NCBI GenBank assembly: GCA_017469525.1
Contig: JAFUGG010000026.1
Span: 17,852-81,851, forward strand
DNA: 64,000 nt
Reading direction: 5' to 3'
Origin: Bacteroidaceae bacterium
GTDB lineage: Bacteria; Bacteroidota; Bacteroidia; Bacteroidales; Bacteroidaceae
A program made the translations under genes and the position numbers. This document shows, in pieces, positions 1 through 8,022 of the stretch. A model generated the notes under the pieces. The model was not told the origin of the DNA, did no database searches, and worked only from the letters and a program-made list of their open reading frames with translations. How positions within the stretch are numbered: the stretch's first letter is position 1; the number at the start of each line of letters is the position of its first letter.

Positions 1-1
1 G

Positions 2-58
2 GGCGCAATGCTCAAGCAAATGAAGATGTACGCCCTTGCCTTCAAGACAATTTCATGA
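2..58 (+). CDS. 3' end of an upstream gene, product unknown (partial)
   Basis: An open frame enters from the left edge and ends at a TGA that overlaps the dusB start codon in an ATGA arrangement. Only 18 residues are visible (GAMLKQMKMYALAFKTIS), too few to name a family. The ATGA overlap is typical of translationally coupled operon neighbours, so an upstream gene probably shares a transcript with dusB. An alternative is that this is simply untranslated leader. Confidence 0.4.
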   Translation, partial: GAMLKQMKMYALAFKTIS

Positions 59-1083
59 AGATAGGCAATATTGACCTTGGAGAACACCCGGTATTGTTGG
101 CGCCGATGGAGGATGTTACGGACATCGGGTTTCGTCTGCTTTGCCGACGACTTGGGGCTGCGATGGTCTATTCGGAGTTTGTGTCGAGTGATGCCCTCAT
201 CCGAATGGTGAACAAGAGCCTGCTGAAACTGCAGATTTGCCCCGAGGAACGACCTGTCGCCATACAGATTTACGGCAAAGATGTCGAGGCGATGCGCGAA
301 GCGGCACGTATTGTGGTGGACCAGGCACATCCCGACGTACTTGATATCAACTTCGGTTGTCCAGTCAAGAAGGTTGCCGGCAAAGGTGCAGGAGCAGGCA
401 TGCTGCAGAATGTTCCCGGCATCCTCGACATCACAAAGGCTGTCGTGGAGGCTGTTCCAGACACCCCCGTCACCGTCAAGACCCGCCTGGCTTGGGACGA
501 GAAGCATCTCCTTTTGCCCGACGGCACACCCTTCATCGTCGATCTTGCCGAGCGGCTTCAGGACTGCGGCATCAAAGCTTTGACCATCCATGGCAGGACC
601 AGAGCGCAGATGTACACGGGGGAAGCGGACTGGACCAACATCGGGCTGGTCAAAGCCAACCCCCGCATGACCATTCCCATCATTGGTAACGGCGACATCA
701 CCTCTGCCGAAGAGGCCCGACAAGCCTTCGAGCGCTACGGAGTCGATGCGGTGATGATAGGCCGCGCCACCTTCGGAAGACCATGGATTTTCCATGAGAT
801 TACACACCCCGAGCAGCCTCTTTCTCTCGATGAAATGGTCGATATTCTCAAACAGCAAGTTCTTATCAGCATCGACCGTGCTGCCCAAAACTCCACCAAC
901 ATCAAGTTTGGCAAGGACCCGGAGTTGTGTGGCATACGCCATGTCCGCCGTCACCTTGCTGCCACACCGCTTTTCAAGGGGATACCCAACTATCGTGAGA
1001 CACGCATTGCCATGCTCCGCGCTGAGACAAAGGAAGAGGTCTTCCGCCTCATCGAGCTAACCAGACAGATGCTGAAAAACTGA
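55..1083 (+). CDS. dusB: tRNA-dihydrouridine synthase (DusB-like)
   Basis: FMN enzyme that reduces uridines in the tRNA D-loop to dihydrouridine, using NADPH, in the cytoplasm. The N-terminal TIM barrel opens with LAPMEDVTD (residues 15-23). The catalytic-cysteine motif NFGCPVKKVAGKGAG places the Cys at residue 102, and HGRTRAQMYTG and IGNGDITS are the usual substrate and FMN loops. The helical C-terminal domain follows. Length (342 aa) fits bacterial DusB. The start was chosen because the product begins at the normal family N-terminus and overlaps the preceding stop by ATGA. It converges on fucP with only 29 bp between stops. DusB is the usual paralogue in Bacteroidetes; substrate position cannot be read from sequence. 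Confidence 0.95.
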   Translation: MKIGNIDLGEHPVLLAPMEDVTDIGFRLLCRRLGAAMVYSEFVSSDALIRMVNKSLLKLQICPEERPVAIQIYGKDVEAMREAARIVVDQAHPDVLDINFGCPVKKVAGKGAGAGMLQNVPGILDITKAVVEAVPDTPVTVKTRLAWDEKHLLLPDGTPFIVDLAERLQDCGIKALTIHGRTRAQMYTGEADWTNIGLVKANPRMTIPIIGNGDITSAEEARQAFERYGVDAVMIGRATFGRPWIFHEITHPEQPLSLDEMVDILKQQVLISIDRAAQNSTNIKFGKDPELCGIRHVRRHLAATPLFKGIPNYRETRIAMLRAETKEEVFRLIELTRQMLKN

Positions 1084-1112
1084 TATCCGCACTCGCCAGA
1101 CAGCTGTTGCTT

Positions 1113-2387
1113 TTATTTCCTGAACTTTGTCCGATAGCCGTACACGCCTATCACGAGGAAGCAAAGCAGGGGCAGGACGAAGGAAACGTTGACGGCGGGA
1201 TGTCCCATGACCGTGTTCTGGTCGATAATCATGCCTTGGAGGGGCGGCATGAGTGCTCCGCCTACGATGGCCATAACGAGGAAGGCGGCTCCCAGGGTAG
1301 CGTCTTCGCGGCTGACGCCTGCGAGTGCTATGCCGTAGATGGTGGGGAACATGAGCGACATGAAGATGCTGATGCCCACCAGACAGCAGAGTCCTGCCTT
1401 GCCTACGATGGCAATCGTTCCGACGGTACAAATGCCGGCTCCGATGGCGAAGAGCATGAGCATCAGTCGGGAATCGACGTACTTCATCAGGAAGGTCGAG
1501 ACGAAGCGGCTCGTGAGGAACAGCGACATCGCCACGATGTTGTACTGTTGCGCCGTGGCCTTATCGATGCCCAGGTAGTCGGCATACTGGATGATGAACG
1601 TCCACACCATGATTTGTGCTGCCACATAGAACACCTGTGCCACGACGCCCTCACGGTACAGGTGGTTGTGCCATAGGTTTAGGAACGATGCCTTCACGTC
1701 CGTGCGTTCGGACTTGTCTGCATTGGTTTGCGGCATCCGAGTCAAGGCGATGATGATGAACATGGTGAGCACCACCAATCCGATAGCGACGTATGGGTCG
1801 CGGATGACTGCCAGGTCGTGCAGACGGATGTTGGCTTTCTCCGCTTCGCTTAGGGAGGAGAAGAGCAGATGACCAGCCTCGTCGCGTCGGTCGCTCCATA
1901 GCTGTGGCAGCACGATAAAGGATGCCACGGCCATTCCCATCAGCGAGCCCATCGGATTGAATGCCTGCGCCATATTCAGACGACGGGTGGCCGTCTCCTT
2001 CGAGCCAAGGGAAAGGATGAACGGGTTGGCCGTCGTCTCCAGGAAGGCAAGGCCGAACGTCAGGATGTAGAGTGAGAAGCAGAAGAACGTGAAGCTCTGC
2101 AACTCCGCCGCAGGAATAAAGAGGAAGGCTCCCACTGCATAGAGAAACAGCCCCAGGAGAATGCCGCGCTTGTAGCTGTAGCGGCGGATGAAGAATGCCG
2201 CAGGCAAGGCCATCGTGGCGTAACCGCCATAGAAGGCGAACTGCACCATCGATGCTTTGGATGCCGAAAGCTCCATCACGGTCTGGAAAGCTGCTACCAT
2301 CGGGTTCGTGATGTCGTTGGCGAAGCCCCACAAAGCAAACAACGTGGTGATGAGAATAAATGTAACGAGATATTTCCTCTCAATCAT
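1113..2387 (-). CDS. fucP: L-fucose:H+ symporter, MFS family
   Basis: Twelve-helix major facilitator that imports L-fucose with a proton across the inner membrane. The protein (424 aa; E. coli FucP is 438) is hydrophobic throughout. It has the FucP-type segment GLAFLETTANPF with an acidic residue at 117, followed by RRLNMAQAFNPMG, and a second intramembrane acid at Asp25 (GFAND); these match the two acidic positions known to matter in E. coli FucP. It lies downstream of fucI on the same strand, separated by about 200 bp that carry a dispersed repeat, so the pair probably forms one catabolic unit. No fucose kinase, aldolase or regulator is visible here. A related sugar symporter is the main alternative, made unlikely by fucI next door. 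Confidence 0.92.
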   Translation of the reverse strand: MIERKYLVTFILITTLFALWGFANDITNPMVAAFQTVMELSASKASMVQFAFYGGYATMALPAAFFIRRYSYKRGILLGLFLYAVGAFLFIPAAELQSFTFFCFSLYILTFGLAFLETTANPFILSLGSKETATRRLNMAQAFNPMGSLMGMAVASFIVLPQLWSDRRDEAGHLLFSSLSEAEKANIRLHDLAVIRDPYVAIGLVVLTMFIIIALTRMPQTNADKSERTDVKASFLNLWHNHLYREGVVAQVFYVAAQIMVWTFIIQYADYLGIDKATAQQYNIVAMSLFLTSRFVSTFLMKYVDSRLMLMLFAIGAGICTVGTIAIVGKAGLCCLVGISIFMSLMFPTIYGIALAGVSREDATLGAAFLVMAIVGGALMPPLQGMIIDQNTVMGHPAVNVSFVLPLLCFLVIGVYGYRTKFRK

Positions 2388-2412
2388 AGTTCGTTCTTTT
2401 ATATTTAATTAT

Positions 2413-2589
2413 CGGAAATAAAAAGGGAAGTAAAAGTGGAAGTAAAAAGGGAAGTAAAGCCAGCAAGCAGGCTGGACGATAGCTTCGAATGCTGTCTGCT
2501 CATATTGTATTGTCCTTTTATAACTCCCACGAGCAAAGCGAGTTTACTTCCACTTCTACTCCAACTTTTACTTCCACTTCTATTCCCAC
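2413..2589. repeat. GGAAGTAAA-armed dispersed repeat, copy A (between fucI and fucP)
   Basis: The left arm carries three GGAAGTAAA-type units in a 12-bp rhythm (2425-2457); the right arm carries the complementary TTTACTTCC units (2543-2587). The core contains GGACGATAGC (2474-2483) and, inverted, TATTGTCC (2508-2515), plus a small CCAGC/GCTGG hairpin and a CGAGCaaaGCGAG segment. The same parts in the same order recur at 11957-12140 and 35157-35340, and half of them form the leader of the four-helix-bundle gene (12538-12600). Any fucI-fucP transcript would contain this structure. Confidence 0.85.
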
Positions 2590-4410
2590 TTATTTATATA
2601 TCGGTCCGAAGTTCTGGCAGGCACGGTAGTCGGCACCTTCCTTGTCCATGCCGAAGGCGTTCCATGCAGCTGGGCGGAAGATGTCGCAGTCCTTTATGTT
2701 GTGCATGCAGACAGGGATGCGCAGGATGGAACAAAGTGTCAGCAGGTCGGCGCCGATGTGTCCGTAGGCGATGGCACCATGGTTGGCTCCCCAAGAATTC
2801 ATGACGGAATAGACGTCCTTGAAGCAGTCCTTCGAGGCATCGGTGCGTGGCACGAACCATGTCGTAGGCCATGTCGGGTCGGTGCGCTTGTCGAGTTTGT
2901 CGTGGACATCGGCATCCAGTTCCACAGTCCACCCTTCGGCCAGCTGCAAGACGGGTCCTAATCCCTGCACTCTGTTGAGGCGCATCATCGTCATGGGCAT
3001 ACCTCCACGGCTGACGAAGTGTGCCGAATAGCCTCCGCCACGGAAGTAGTCGCGGTCGGCAGGCATCCAGCTTGTGGCTTCCATGCACGCCTTTACGTCG
3101 GTTTCGGTCATGTTCCAAGGCTCCTTCATCGTGGGGTTGCCGTCGGCATCCTGCATGGCACCTGTGGCATCGAGCGTTGTGGCGCCGCTGTTGATGAGGT
3201 GGATGAAGCCTCCTGCTGCCAGTCCCTCGGGTCGTTTCCCTGTGACGCGTTCCACGGCGTCGGGGCTCCAATAGGTTCTGATGTCACTGAACATCACGCC
3301 GCGATTGCTGAGGAGATGGCCGAAAAGCATCGACACACCGTTGAGCGCGTCGTTCTCCGTGGCCAAAACATCTGCTTCGCGAATGCCGTTCCAATCGAAT
3401 GAAGTACACATCAGGGACTCGGGGAAGTCGAAGTTGGGCTTGTAGTCCGTCCACTGACGTTGCCCCTGTACGCCGCCGAGCAGCGCGTTGTGGCCCAGTG
3501 CCTCTTCCTTGTAGCCCATCTCCAGCAGGCGGGGATTGCCGTGCATCAAGTCGCGGATAATCATCATGTTCTTCACTGTGAAGGCCCAGTCCTCGTCTTT
3601 CTCCTCGCGCGTCTTGCCTTTGCCCTTGCCGTTGAAGGTGGTCATGGGCGTACCCGGGAAGAGGGGACGGTCCTCGTTGTAGTCGTGTCCCTCGTTGGGC
3701 TTGGCGTATTTCTCCACCCACTCCATGGCGCGCTTGAACTCGTCGTGGTCGTAGATGCCGAAGTCGACACGGCGGAGAATCTCCACCAGCTCGACGTATT
3801 CGGTGCGCATGCCCAGGTATTTCTGGAAGAAGTCAGCGTCCACGATGCTGCCGGCAATGCCCATGCAGGTGTTGCCCAACGAGAGGTAGCTCTTGCCGCG
3901 CATGGTTGCCACGGCCTGAGCTGCGCGTGCAAAGCGCAGAATCTTCTCGGCTACGTCGGCAGGGATGGTGTTGTCGTCCAGGTCCTGCACGTCGTGTCCG
4001 TAGATGCCGAATGCGGGCAGACCCTTCTGAGCATGGGCGGCCAGCACGGCAGCCAGGTAGACGGCGCCCGGACGTTCTGTGCCATTGAAGCCCCACACTG
4101 CTTTGGGATAGTGAGGATTCATGTCCATCGTCTCCGAACCATAACACCAGCAGGAGGTGACAGTTATGGTGGAGCCCACGCCTTCGCGTTCGAACTTCTC
4201 TGCACAGGCTGCACTCTCGGCCACGCGACCGATGGTGGAGTCGGCGATGACGCACTCCACGGGCGAGCCGTCGCCATTGCGGAGGTTCTTCTCTATCAGT
4301 TCCTTCACGGCATGGGCCAAGGCCATTGTTTTCTCTTCAAGACACTCTCTGACGCCCCCCTGACGGCCGTCGATGGTGGGGCGAATGCCAATTTTTGGAT
4401 AAGTTTTCAT
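2590..4410 (-). CDS. fucI: L-fucose isomerase
   Basis: Mn2+-dependent cytoplasmic ketol isomerase converting L-fucose to L-fuculose, the first catabolic step. The 606-aa product is close to the E. coli enzyme (591 aa) and aligns by eye along its whole length: [17 protein letters not shown] at the N-terminus, [42 protein letters not shown] with Glu352, [18 protein letters not shown] with Asp376, and [20 protein letters not shown] near the C-terminus. Glu352 and Asp376 correspond to the metal-binding acids of the family. A clear promoter lies about 80 bp upstream. Some members also isomerise D-arabinose. Identification is secure. Confidence 0.97.
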   Translation of the reverse strand: MKTYPKIGIRPTIDGRQGGVRECLEEKTMALAHAVKELIEKNLRNGDGSPVECVIADSTIGRVAESAACAEKFEREGVGSTITVTSCWCYGSETMDMNPHYPKAVWGFNGTERPGAVYLAAVLAAHAQKGLPAFGIYGHDVQDLDDNTIPADVAEKILRFARAAQAVATMRGKSYLSLGNTCMGIAGSIVDADFFQKYLGMRTEYVELVEILRRVDFGIYDHDEFKRAMEWVEKYAKPNEGHDYNEDRPLFPGTPMTTFNGKGKGKTREEKDEDWAFTVKNMMIIRDLMHGNPRLLEMGYKEEALGHNALLGGVQGQRQWTDYKPNFDFPESLMCTSFDWNGIREADVLATENDALNGVSMLFGHLLSNRGVMFSDIRTYWSPDAVERVTGKRPEGLAAGGFIHLINSGATTLDATGAMQDADGNPTMKEPWNMTETDVKACMEATSWMPADRDYFRGGGYSAHFVSRGGMPMTMMRLNRVQGLGPVLQLAEGWTVELDADVHDKLDKRTDPTWPTTWFVPRTDASKDCFKDVYSVMNSWGANHGAIAYGHIGADLLTLCSILRIPVCMHNIKDCDIFRPAAWNAFGMDKEGADYRACQNFGPIYK

Positions 4411-4493
4411 GGTTTTAGTTTGTTGTTTTACGGTTTGTGTTTTTCGTATATCTCAATGTTATGATATGTTCCGAAATTATGCTTTGCGGTATG

Positions 4494-4523
4494 CAAAGAT
4501 ACGAAATTTAATGTAAAGCACAA
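4494..4523 (-). promoter_or_regulatory. Promoter of fucI (Bacteroidetes type)
   Basis: On the minus strand TATCTTTG (4494-4501) matches the -7 box TAnnTTTG, and TTTG (4520-4523) lies 18 bp upstream as a -33 box. The transcript would have a leader of about 80 nt before the fucI start. No operator was recognised. Confidence 0.7.
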
Positions 4524-4599
4524 AATCTGGGGTCGTTTTTCTGCCTTATTCTCCGATAATGGCAGTTTTTGCCAGCGGTGAATGCGTGCCGCGGGCGGC

Positions 4600-4715
4600 C
4601 GGGAGGTAGCAAGGGGGCTTGCCCCCTTGTAGCAAAGTCCAGACAAGCCGTGGCGACAAGGGGGCAAGCCCCCTTGCTATCTTCGCATAGTTCCTTATTA
4701 AGCTCCATTCAATAA
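4600..4715. repeat. Double-palindrome repeat (AAGGGGGCTTGCCCCCTT), copy 1
   Basis: Two near-identical palindromes (4606-4633 and 4656-4680), built on AAGGGGGCTTGCCCCCTT, are followed by CTATCTTCGCATA and a run resembling TTCCTTATTAAGCTCCA. The same arrangement recurs at 36493-36600 with a different spacer between the palindromes. Small minus-strand ORFs reading ELNKELCEDSKGACPL occur at both sites only because the DNA is repeated. Of the 490-bp gap 4411-4900, the rest holds two promoters and a 22-bp array. Confidence 0.85.
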
Positions 4716-4741
4716 CTTCTGAAACTTAAATGATGAATTAT

Positions 4742-4772
4742 TTTGCAGTGTGCACTTTAATTCGTAACTTTG
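4742..4772 (+). promoter_or_regulatory. Promoter of the C_GCAxxG / GH78 unit
   Basis: TTTG (4742-4745), 19-bp spacer, TAACTTTG (4765-4772): a textbook Bacteroidetes promoter. Transcription would start near 4779, leaving a leader of about 120 nt that contains the 22-bp array at 4819-4884. Confidence 0.75.
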
Positions 4773-4818
4773 CATGGAAAAACATTATAAATGAGTCAAC
4801 AAATCAGGGAGGATTGTT

Positions 4819-4884
4819 TGCACATACATGTAAATGCAATTGCACATACATGTAAATGCAATTGCATATACATGTAGATGCAAT
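4819..4884 (+). repeat. 22-bp tandem array, 3 units (5' leader of 4901 gene)
   Basis: Three consecutive 22-bp units start at 4819, 4841 and 4863; the first two are identical and the third differs at two positions. Each unit is almost a perfect palindrome: TTGCAT and ATGCAA arms around a TACATGTA-type centre. It lies between the predicted transcription start and the ATG. It shares only its period and dyad symmetry with the six other arrays in the window. Confidence 0.9.
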
Positions 4885-4900
4885 CACAATAATATTAATT

Positions 4901-5407
4901 ATGGAGAAGGAAAACCGCATACAGAGGGCTGTGGAGCTGTTCATGCAGGGCTACGGATGCTGCCAGAGCGTCCTTTGTGCCTTTTCGGACCTCTACGGAC
5001 TGGACGAAGAGATGGCTCTGAGGGTAGCGGCCGGCTTCGGCGGCGGCGTGGGACGGATGCGCATGATGTGCGGCACGTGCTCGGCTCTCGTCATCTTGGC
5101 TGGCTTGGAAAAAGGCCAGACGCGCGGCGAGGACCGCGAGGGGAAGGCCGAATGCTACAGGCTCACGAGGGAGCTCCTCGAGACGTTCCGGCAGCGGAAC
5201 GGCAGCATCATCTGTGCCGAATTGTTGCAGATGAGCGGCCTCAAAGCTGAGACCGGCACCTCGCAGCCCGACGAAAGGAATGCCGAATACTATCGCGTCA
5301 GGCCCTGCGCCCGTAAGGTGGAGAGCGCGGCGCGTGTTTTTGCAGAGTATTTGGGCAATCGGAATAATCAGAATAATCAGAGTAATCAAAATAATCAGAA
5401 GCAATGA
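4901..5407 (+). CDS. C_GCAxxG_C_C family protein (putative redox protein)
   Basis: A 168-aa cytoplasmic protein of the C_GCAxxG_C_C family, whose biochemical role is not settled; the conserved cysteines suggest redox or metal chemistry. Visible motifs are GYGCCQSVLCAF (residues about 18-29), AAGFGGGVGRMRMMCGTCSA (about 44-63) and a late RVRPCARKVES. The start at 4901 (MEKENRIQRA) was preferred over upstream in-frame starts because those would translate the 22-bp array. The C-terminal tail NNQNNQSNQNNQ is encoded by a 9-bp tandem repeat and is probably not functional. Its stop overlaps the GH78 start by ATGA, so the two are translationally coupled. Confidence 0.85.
   Translation: MEKENRIQRAVELFMQGYGCCQSVLCAFSDLYGLDEEMALRVAAGFGGGVGRMRMMCGTCSALVILAGLEKGQTRGEDREGKAECYRLTRELLETFRQRNGSIICAELLQMSGLKAETGTSQPDERNAEYYRVRPCARKVESAARVFAEYLGNRNNQNNQSNQNNQKQ
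5354..5398 (+). repeat. 9-bp tandem array (AATAATCAG), about 5 units
   Basis: Units AATAATCAG, AATAATCAG, AGTAATCAA and AATAATCAG follow a degenerate first unit. The array ends 5 bp before the GH78 ATG, so it occupies the ribosome-binding region of that gene while coding for the Asn/Gln tail of the upstream protein. Confidence 0.85.
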
Positions 5408-7989
5408 AAAAGAGTTTTATCACTTTTGCAGCGCTGGCACTTAGTGCCTTAGCCTGCAACGCACAACAGACAGTCGGCACGCTCATCGACTATCATATGG
5501 TCGAGCCCTGGAACGAATCGTCCTGGATAAGCGCCAAGGATGCGCAGGTCGTCACGGGCGAAGTGAAGGATGGCATGCGTGCGGCCGACGGCGCAAGCTG
5601 GTTCGTCAGCAATCCTCGCAATGCGAAGAAGGTGAAGAGGGCCATCTGGAAGACCACCGCCCTTGGCACCTACGAGCTTTACATCAATGGTCAGCTGGTC
5701 GGCAACGAGGTCTTGAAGCCTGGCTTCACTCACTACGAGAAGACGAAGTACAGCTTCACCTACGACATCACGAAGGCTTTCCAGAAAGGCGCGGGACAGG
5801 AGAACCAGCTCGCCGTGCAGGTTGTGCCGGGCTGGTGGGCTGATAAAATCATCACTCCTTGGGGCCACGATGGCATGGTTGGCAAGAAGGTCGCCTTCCG
5901 AGGCGTGCTTATGTTGACCTACACAGACGGCAGCGAGGAGTATTTCCCCACGAACCTGAAGGACTGGAAGGCTGGCGTGGCAGGTCCCGTCACACATGCC
6001 GCCATCTTCGACGGCGAGGATTATGACGAACGCCAGCCCAGTGGATGGGCGAGTGCCGGCTCGTTCGGCGAGCCGGAAATCAATGAGGAATTCCCTGGCA
6101 AGGTCTGGGAAACCGGCGGCGCAGAGATTTATCATCGCTGGGACCTCGCTTTGTCTCCCGTCAAGGCCTACACTTGGAAAGGCACGACAGGCGCGACCGA
6201 CGACCAGTTCGGCAAGGTGAACATCACAGCGGAGTTCGCTTCCGGCGAACTCATGACGGTTCGTCCGGGCGAGACACTCGTGATTGATTTCGGTCAGAAC
6301 GCTTCCGCAGTACCCGCTTTCGAGTTCAAGGCGAAGAGAGGCACCGTGCTGACTTGCCTCCCGAGCGAGTTGTTGAACGACGGAAATGGCGCAAAGAGTC
6401 GTGGCATGGACGGGCCGGAAGGCAGCTGCCACCGCTTGAACTTGCGTATTCCCGACACGGGCATGATACTCCGCTACACGTTTGCAGACAATAAAGGCTT
6501 CGTGACGTTTACTCCCCGAAGCACCTTCTTCGGTTATCGCTTCGTGTCGATAACCGCCACGGACGAGGTGACAATCCGCAGCATAAAGTCCGTTCCCGTC
6601 TCTTCCATCACGAAGGAAATGGAGACAGGCACTATCACGACGGGCAGCGAGGACATCAACAAGCTCATCTCCAACACGCTTTGGGGCCAACGCTCCAACT
6701 ATTTGTCGGTCACGACGGACTGTCCCCAGCGCAACGAACGCCTGGGTTGGACGGCCGACACGCAGGTTTTCACAGAGACAGGAACATTCTTCGCCAACAC
6801 AGACCGCTTTTTCCATAAGTGGATGAGGGATATGAGAGACACGCAATCACCTACGGGCGCTTTCCCGGGCGTCGCTCCTCTTGCTCAATATGGGGCAGGC
6901 GATGGCAAAGGAAACGGCGACATGATGCGCCTGGGTTGGGCAGATGCCGGCATCATTGTGCCTTGGACGGTATGGAAACAATTTGGCGACAACGACATCA
7001 TCAACGAGAATTGGGAGTCGATGGACCGCTTCATGGACCACATATACGAGACGAAGTACGAGCACAACGTCATGGTGGGCGAGAACGGAAACTACCAATG
7101 GGCGGACTGGCTAAGCTACGAACCCTTGGAGAGCTGCAGTGGTCGTAGCCACGAGAACGGTAAGCCGAAGCCCGATGCGGTTGTGTATTGGAACTACCTC
7201 AGCGCGTCGTATTGGGCCATAGACGCTGGCATGATGGCCGACATGGCTAAGGCTTCCGGCCGAGACGCTGCTCCCTACGAGAAGATGCTGGCAGAGGCGA
7301 AGGCTTACATCCTCGACAAGTTCCTCAATGCCGACGGTACGTTCAAGCTCGATATCCTCAATACGATGCAGACGCCGGCACTCTTCGCCCTCAAGAACAA
7401 CCTGCTTCAAGGCTCTGCAAAGGACGCCATGATAGCCCGCCTCCGCAAGAACTTCGAGCAGCACGACAATTGTCTTCAGACAGGATTCCTCGGCACGAGC
7501 ATCCTCATGCAGACCCTCACGGAGAACGGCATGCAGGATATCGCCTACGAACTCCTCTTCCAGCACAAGAACCCGTCGTGGCTCTACTCCGTCGATAACG
7601 GCGCAACCACCATCTGGGAGCGTTGGAACTCGTACACCGTGGACAAGGGCATGGGGCCGCGCGGCATGAACAGTTTCAATCATTATGCTTACGGATGCGT
7701 CTGCGAATGGCTTTGGGAGACCGCAGCCGGCATTGCTGCTGACCCGAAGCAACCTGGCTTCCGGCACATCATCATGAAGCCTGTGCCCGACAAACGCCTG
7801 GGACATCTCAAGGCGGAGTACAAGTCGGCAGCCGGCACAATCAAGAGCTCGTGGCGATACAAAGGCGACCAGTGGATTTGGAACTTCACCGTTCCCAAAG
7901 GCGCCACAGCCACCGTCACCCTCCCCGGCGAGACGACTTCGAAGGAATACACGGCCGGCACCTACAAGATAAAAGCCCCTCTCCCCTAA
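5404..7989 (+). CDS. Secreted alpha-L-rhamnosidase, GH78
   Basis: Exo-hydrolase releasing alpha-L-rhamnose from pectic or glycosylated substrates, exported to the periplasm or surface. An N-terminal signal peptide (MKKSFITFAALALSALACNA) is followed by a beta-sandwich region with FTHYEKTKYSFTYDI and VQVVPGWWADKI, as in the GH78 N-terminal domain. The (alpha/alpha)6 catalytic domain then carries the hallmark DCPQRNERLGWTADTQVF (residues about 438-455) and the late TTIWERWNSY, and a C-terminal beta-domain closes the protein (GHLKAEYKSAAGTIKSSW). Length 861 aa is normal. There is no T9SS sorting tail, so it is probably periplasmic. It is coupled to the upstream C_GCAxxG gene. Neighbouring fucose genes suggest deoxy-sugar scavenging. 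Confidence 0.93.
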   Translation: MKKSFITFAALALSALACNAQQTVGTLIDYHMVEPWNESSWISAKDAQVVTGEVKDGMRAADGASWFVSNPRNAKKVKRAIWKTTALGTYELYINGQLVGNEVLKPGFTHYEKTKYSFTYDITKAFQKGAGQENQLAVQVVPGWWADKIITPWGHDGMVGKKVAFRGVLMLTYTDGSEEYFPTNLKDWKAGVAGPVTHAAIFDGEDYDERQPSGWASAGSFGEPEINEEFPGKVWETGGAEIYHRWDLALSPVKAYTWKGTTGATDDQFGKVNITAEFASGELMTVRPGETLVIDFGQNASAVPAFEFKAKRGTVLTCLPSELLNDGNGAKSRGMDGPEGSCHRLNLRIPDTGMILRYTFADNKGFVTFTPRSTFFGYRFVSITATDEVTIRSIKSVPVSSITKEMETGTITTGSEDINKLISNTLWGQRSNYLSVTTDCPQRNERLGWTADTQVFTETGTFFANTDRFFHKWMRDMRDTQSPTGAFPGVAPLAQYGAGDGKGNGDMMRLGWADAGIIVPWTVWKQFGDNDIINENWESMDRFMDHIYETKYEHNVMVGENGNYQWADWLSYEPLESCSGRSHENGKPKPDAVVYWNYLSASYWAIDAGMMADMAKASGRDAAPYEKMLAEAKAYILDKFLNADGTFKLDILNTMQTPALFALKNNLLQGSAKDAMIARLRKNFEQHDNCLQTGFLGTSILMQTLTENGMQDIAYELLFQHKNPSWLYSVDNGATTIWERWNSYTVDKGMGPRGMNSFNHYAYGCVCEWLWETAAGIAADPKQPGFRHIIMKPVPDKRLGHLKAEYKSAAGTIKSSWRYKGDQWIWNFTVPKGATATVTLPGETTSKEYTAGTYKIKAPLP

Positions 7990-8012
7990 CCCTCCCCCAA
8001 AGGGGAGGGGGC
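7976..8012. repeat. CTCCCC...GGGGAG palindromic repeat (intergenic)
   Basis: A CCTCCCC/GGGGAGG hairpin preceded by CTCTCCCCTAAC. It belongs to a short REP-like family found at five other places in this window, three of them inside coding sequence. It may act as a terminator-like structure between the GH78 gene and the following gene. Confidence 0.75.
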
Positions 8013-8022
8013 AAACCCCTTC

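Noticed and set aside
4508..4708. Small minus-strand ORFs reading ELNKELCEDSKGACPL here and at 36448
   Set aside because: Identical only because the double-palindrome repeat is duplicated; no start context, and the rest of each frame differs completely.
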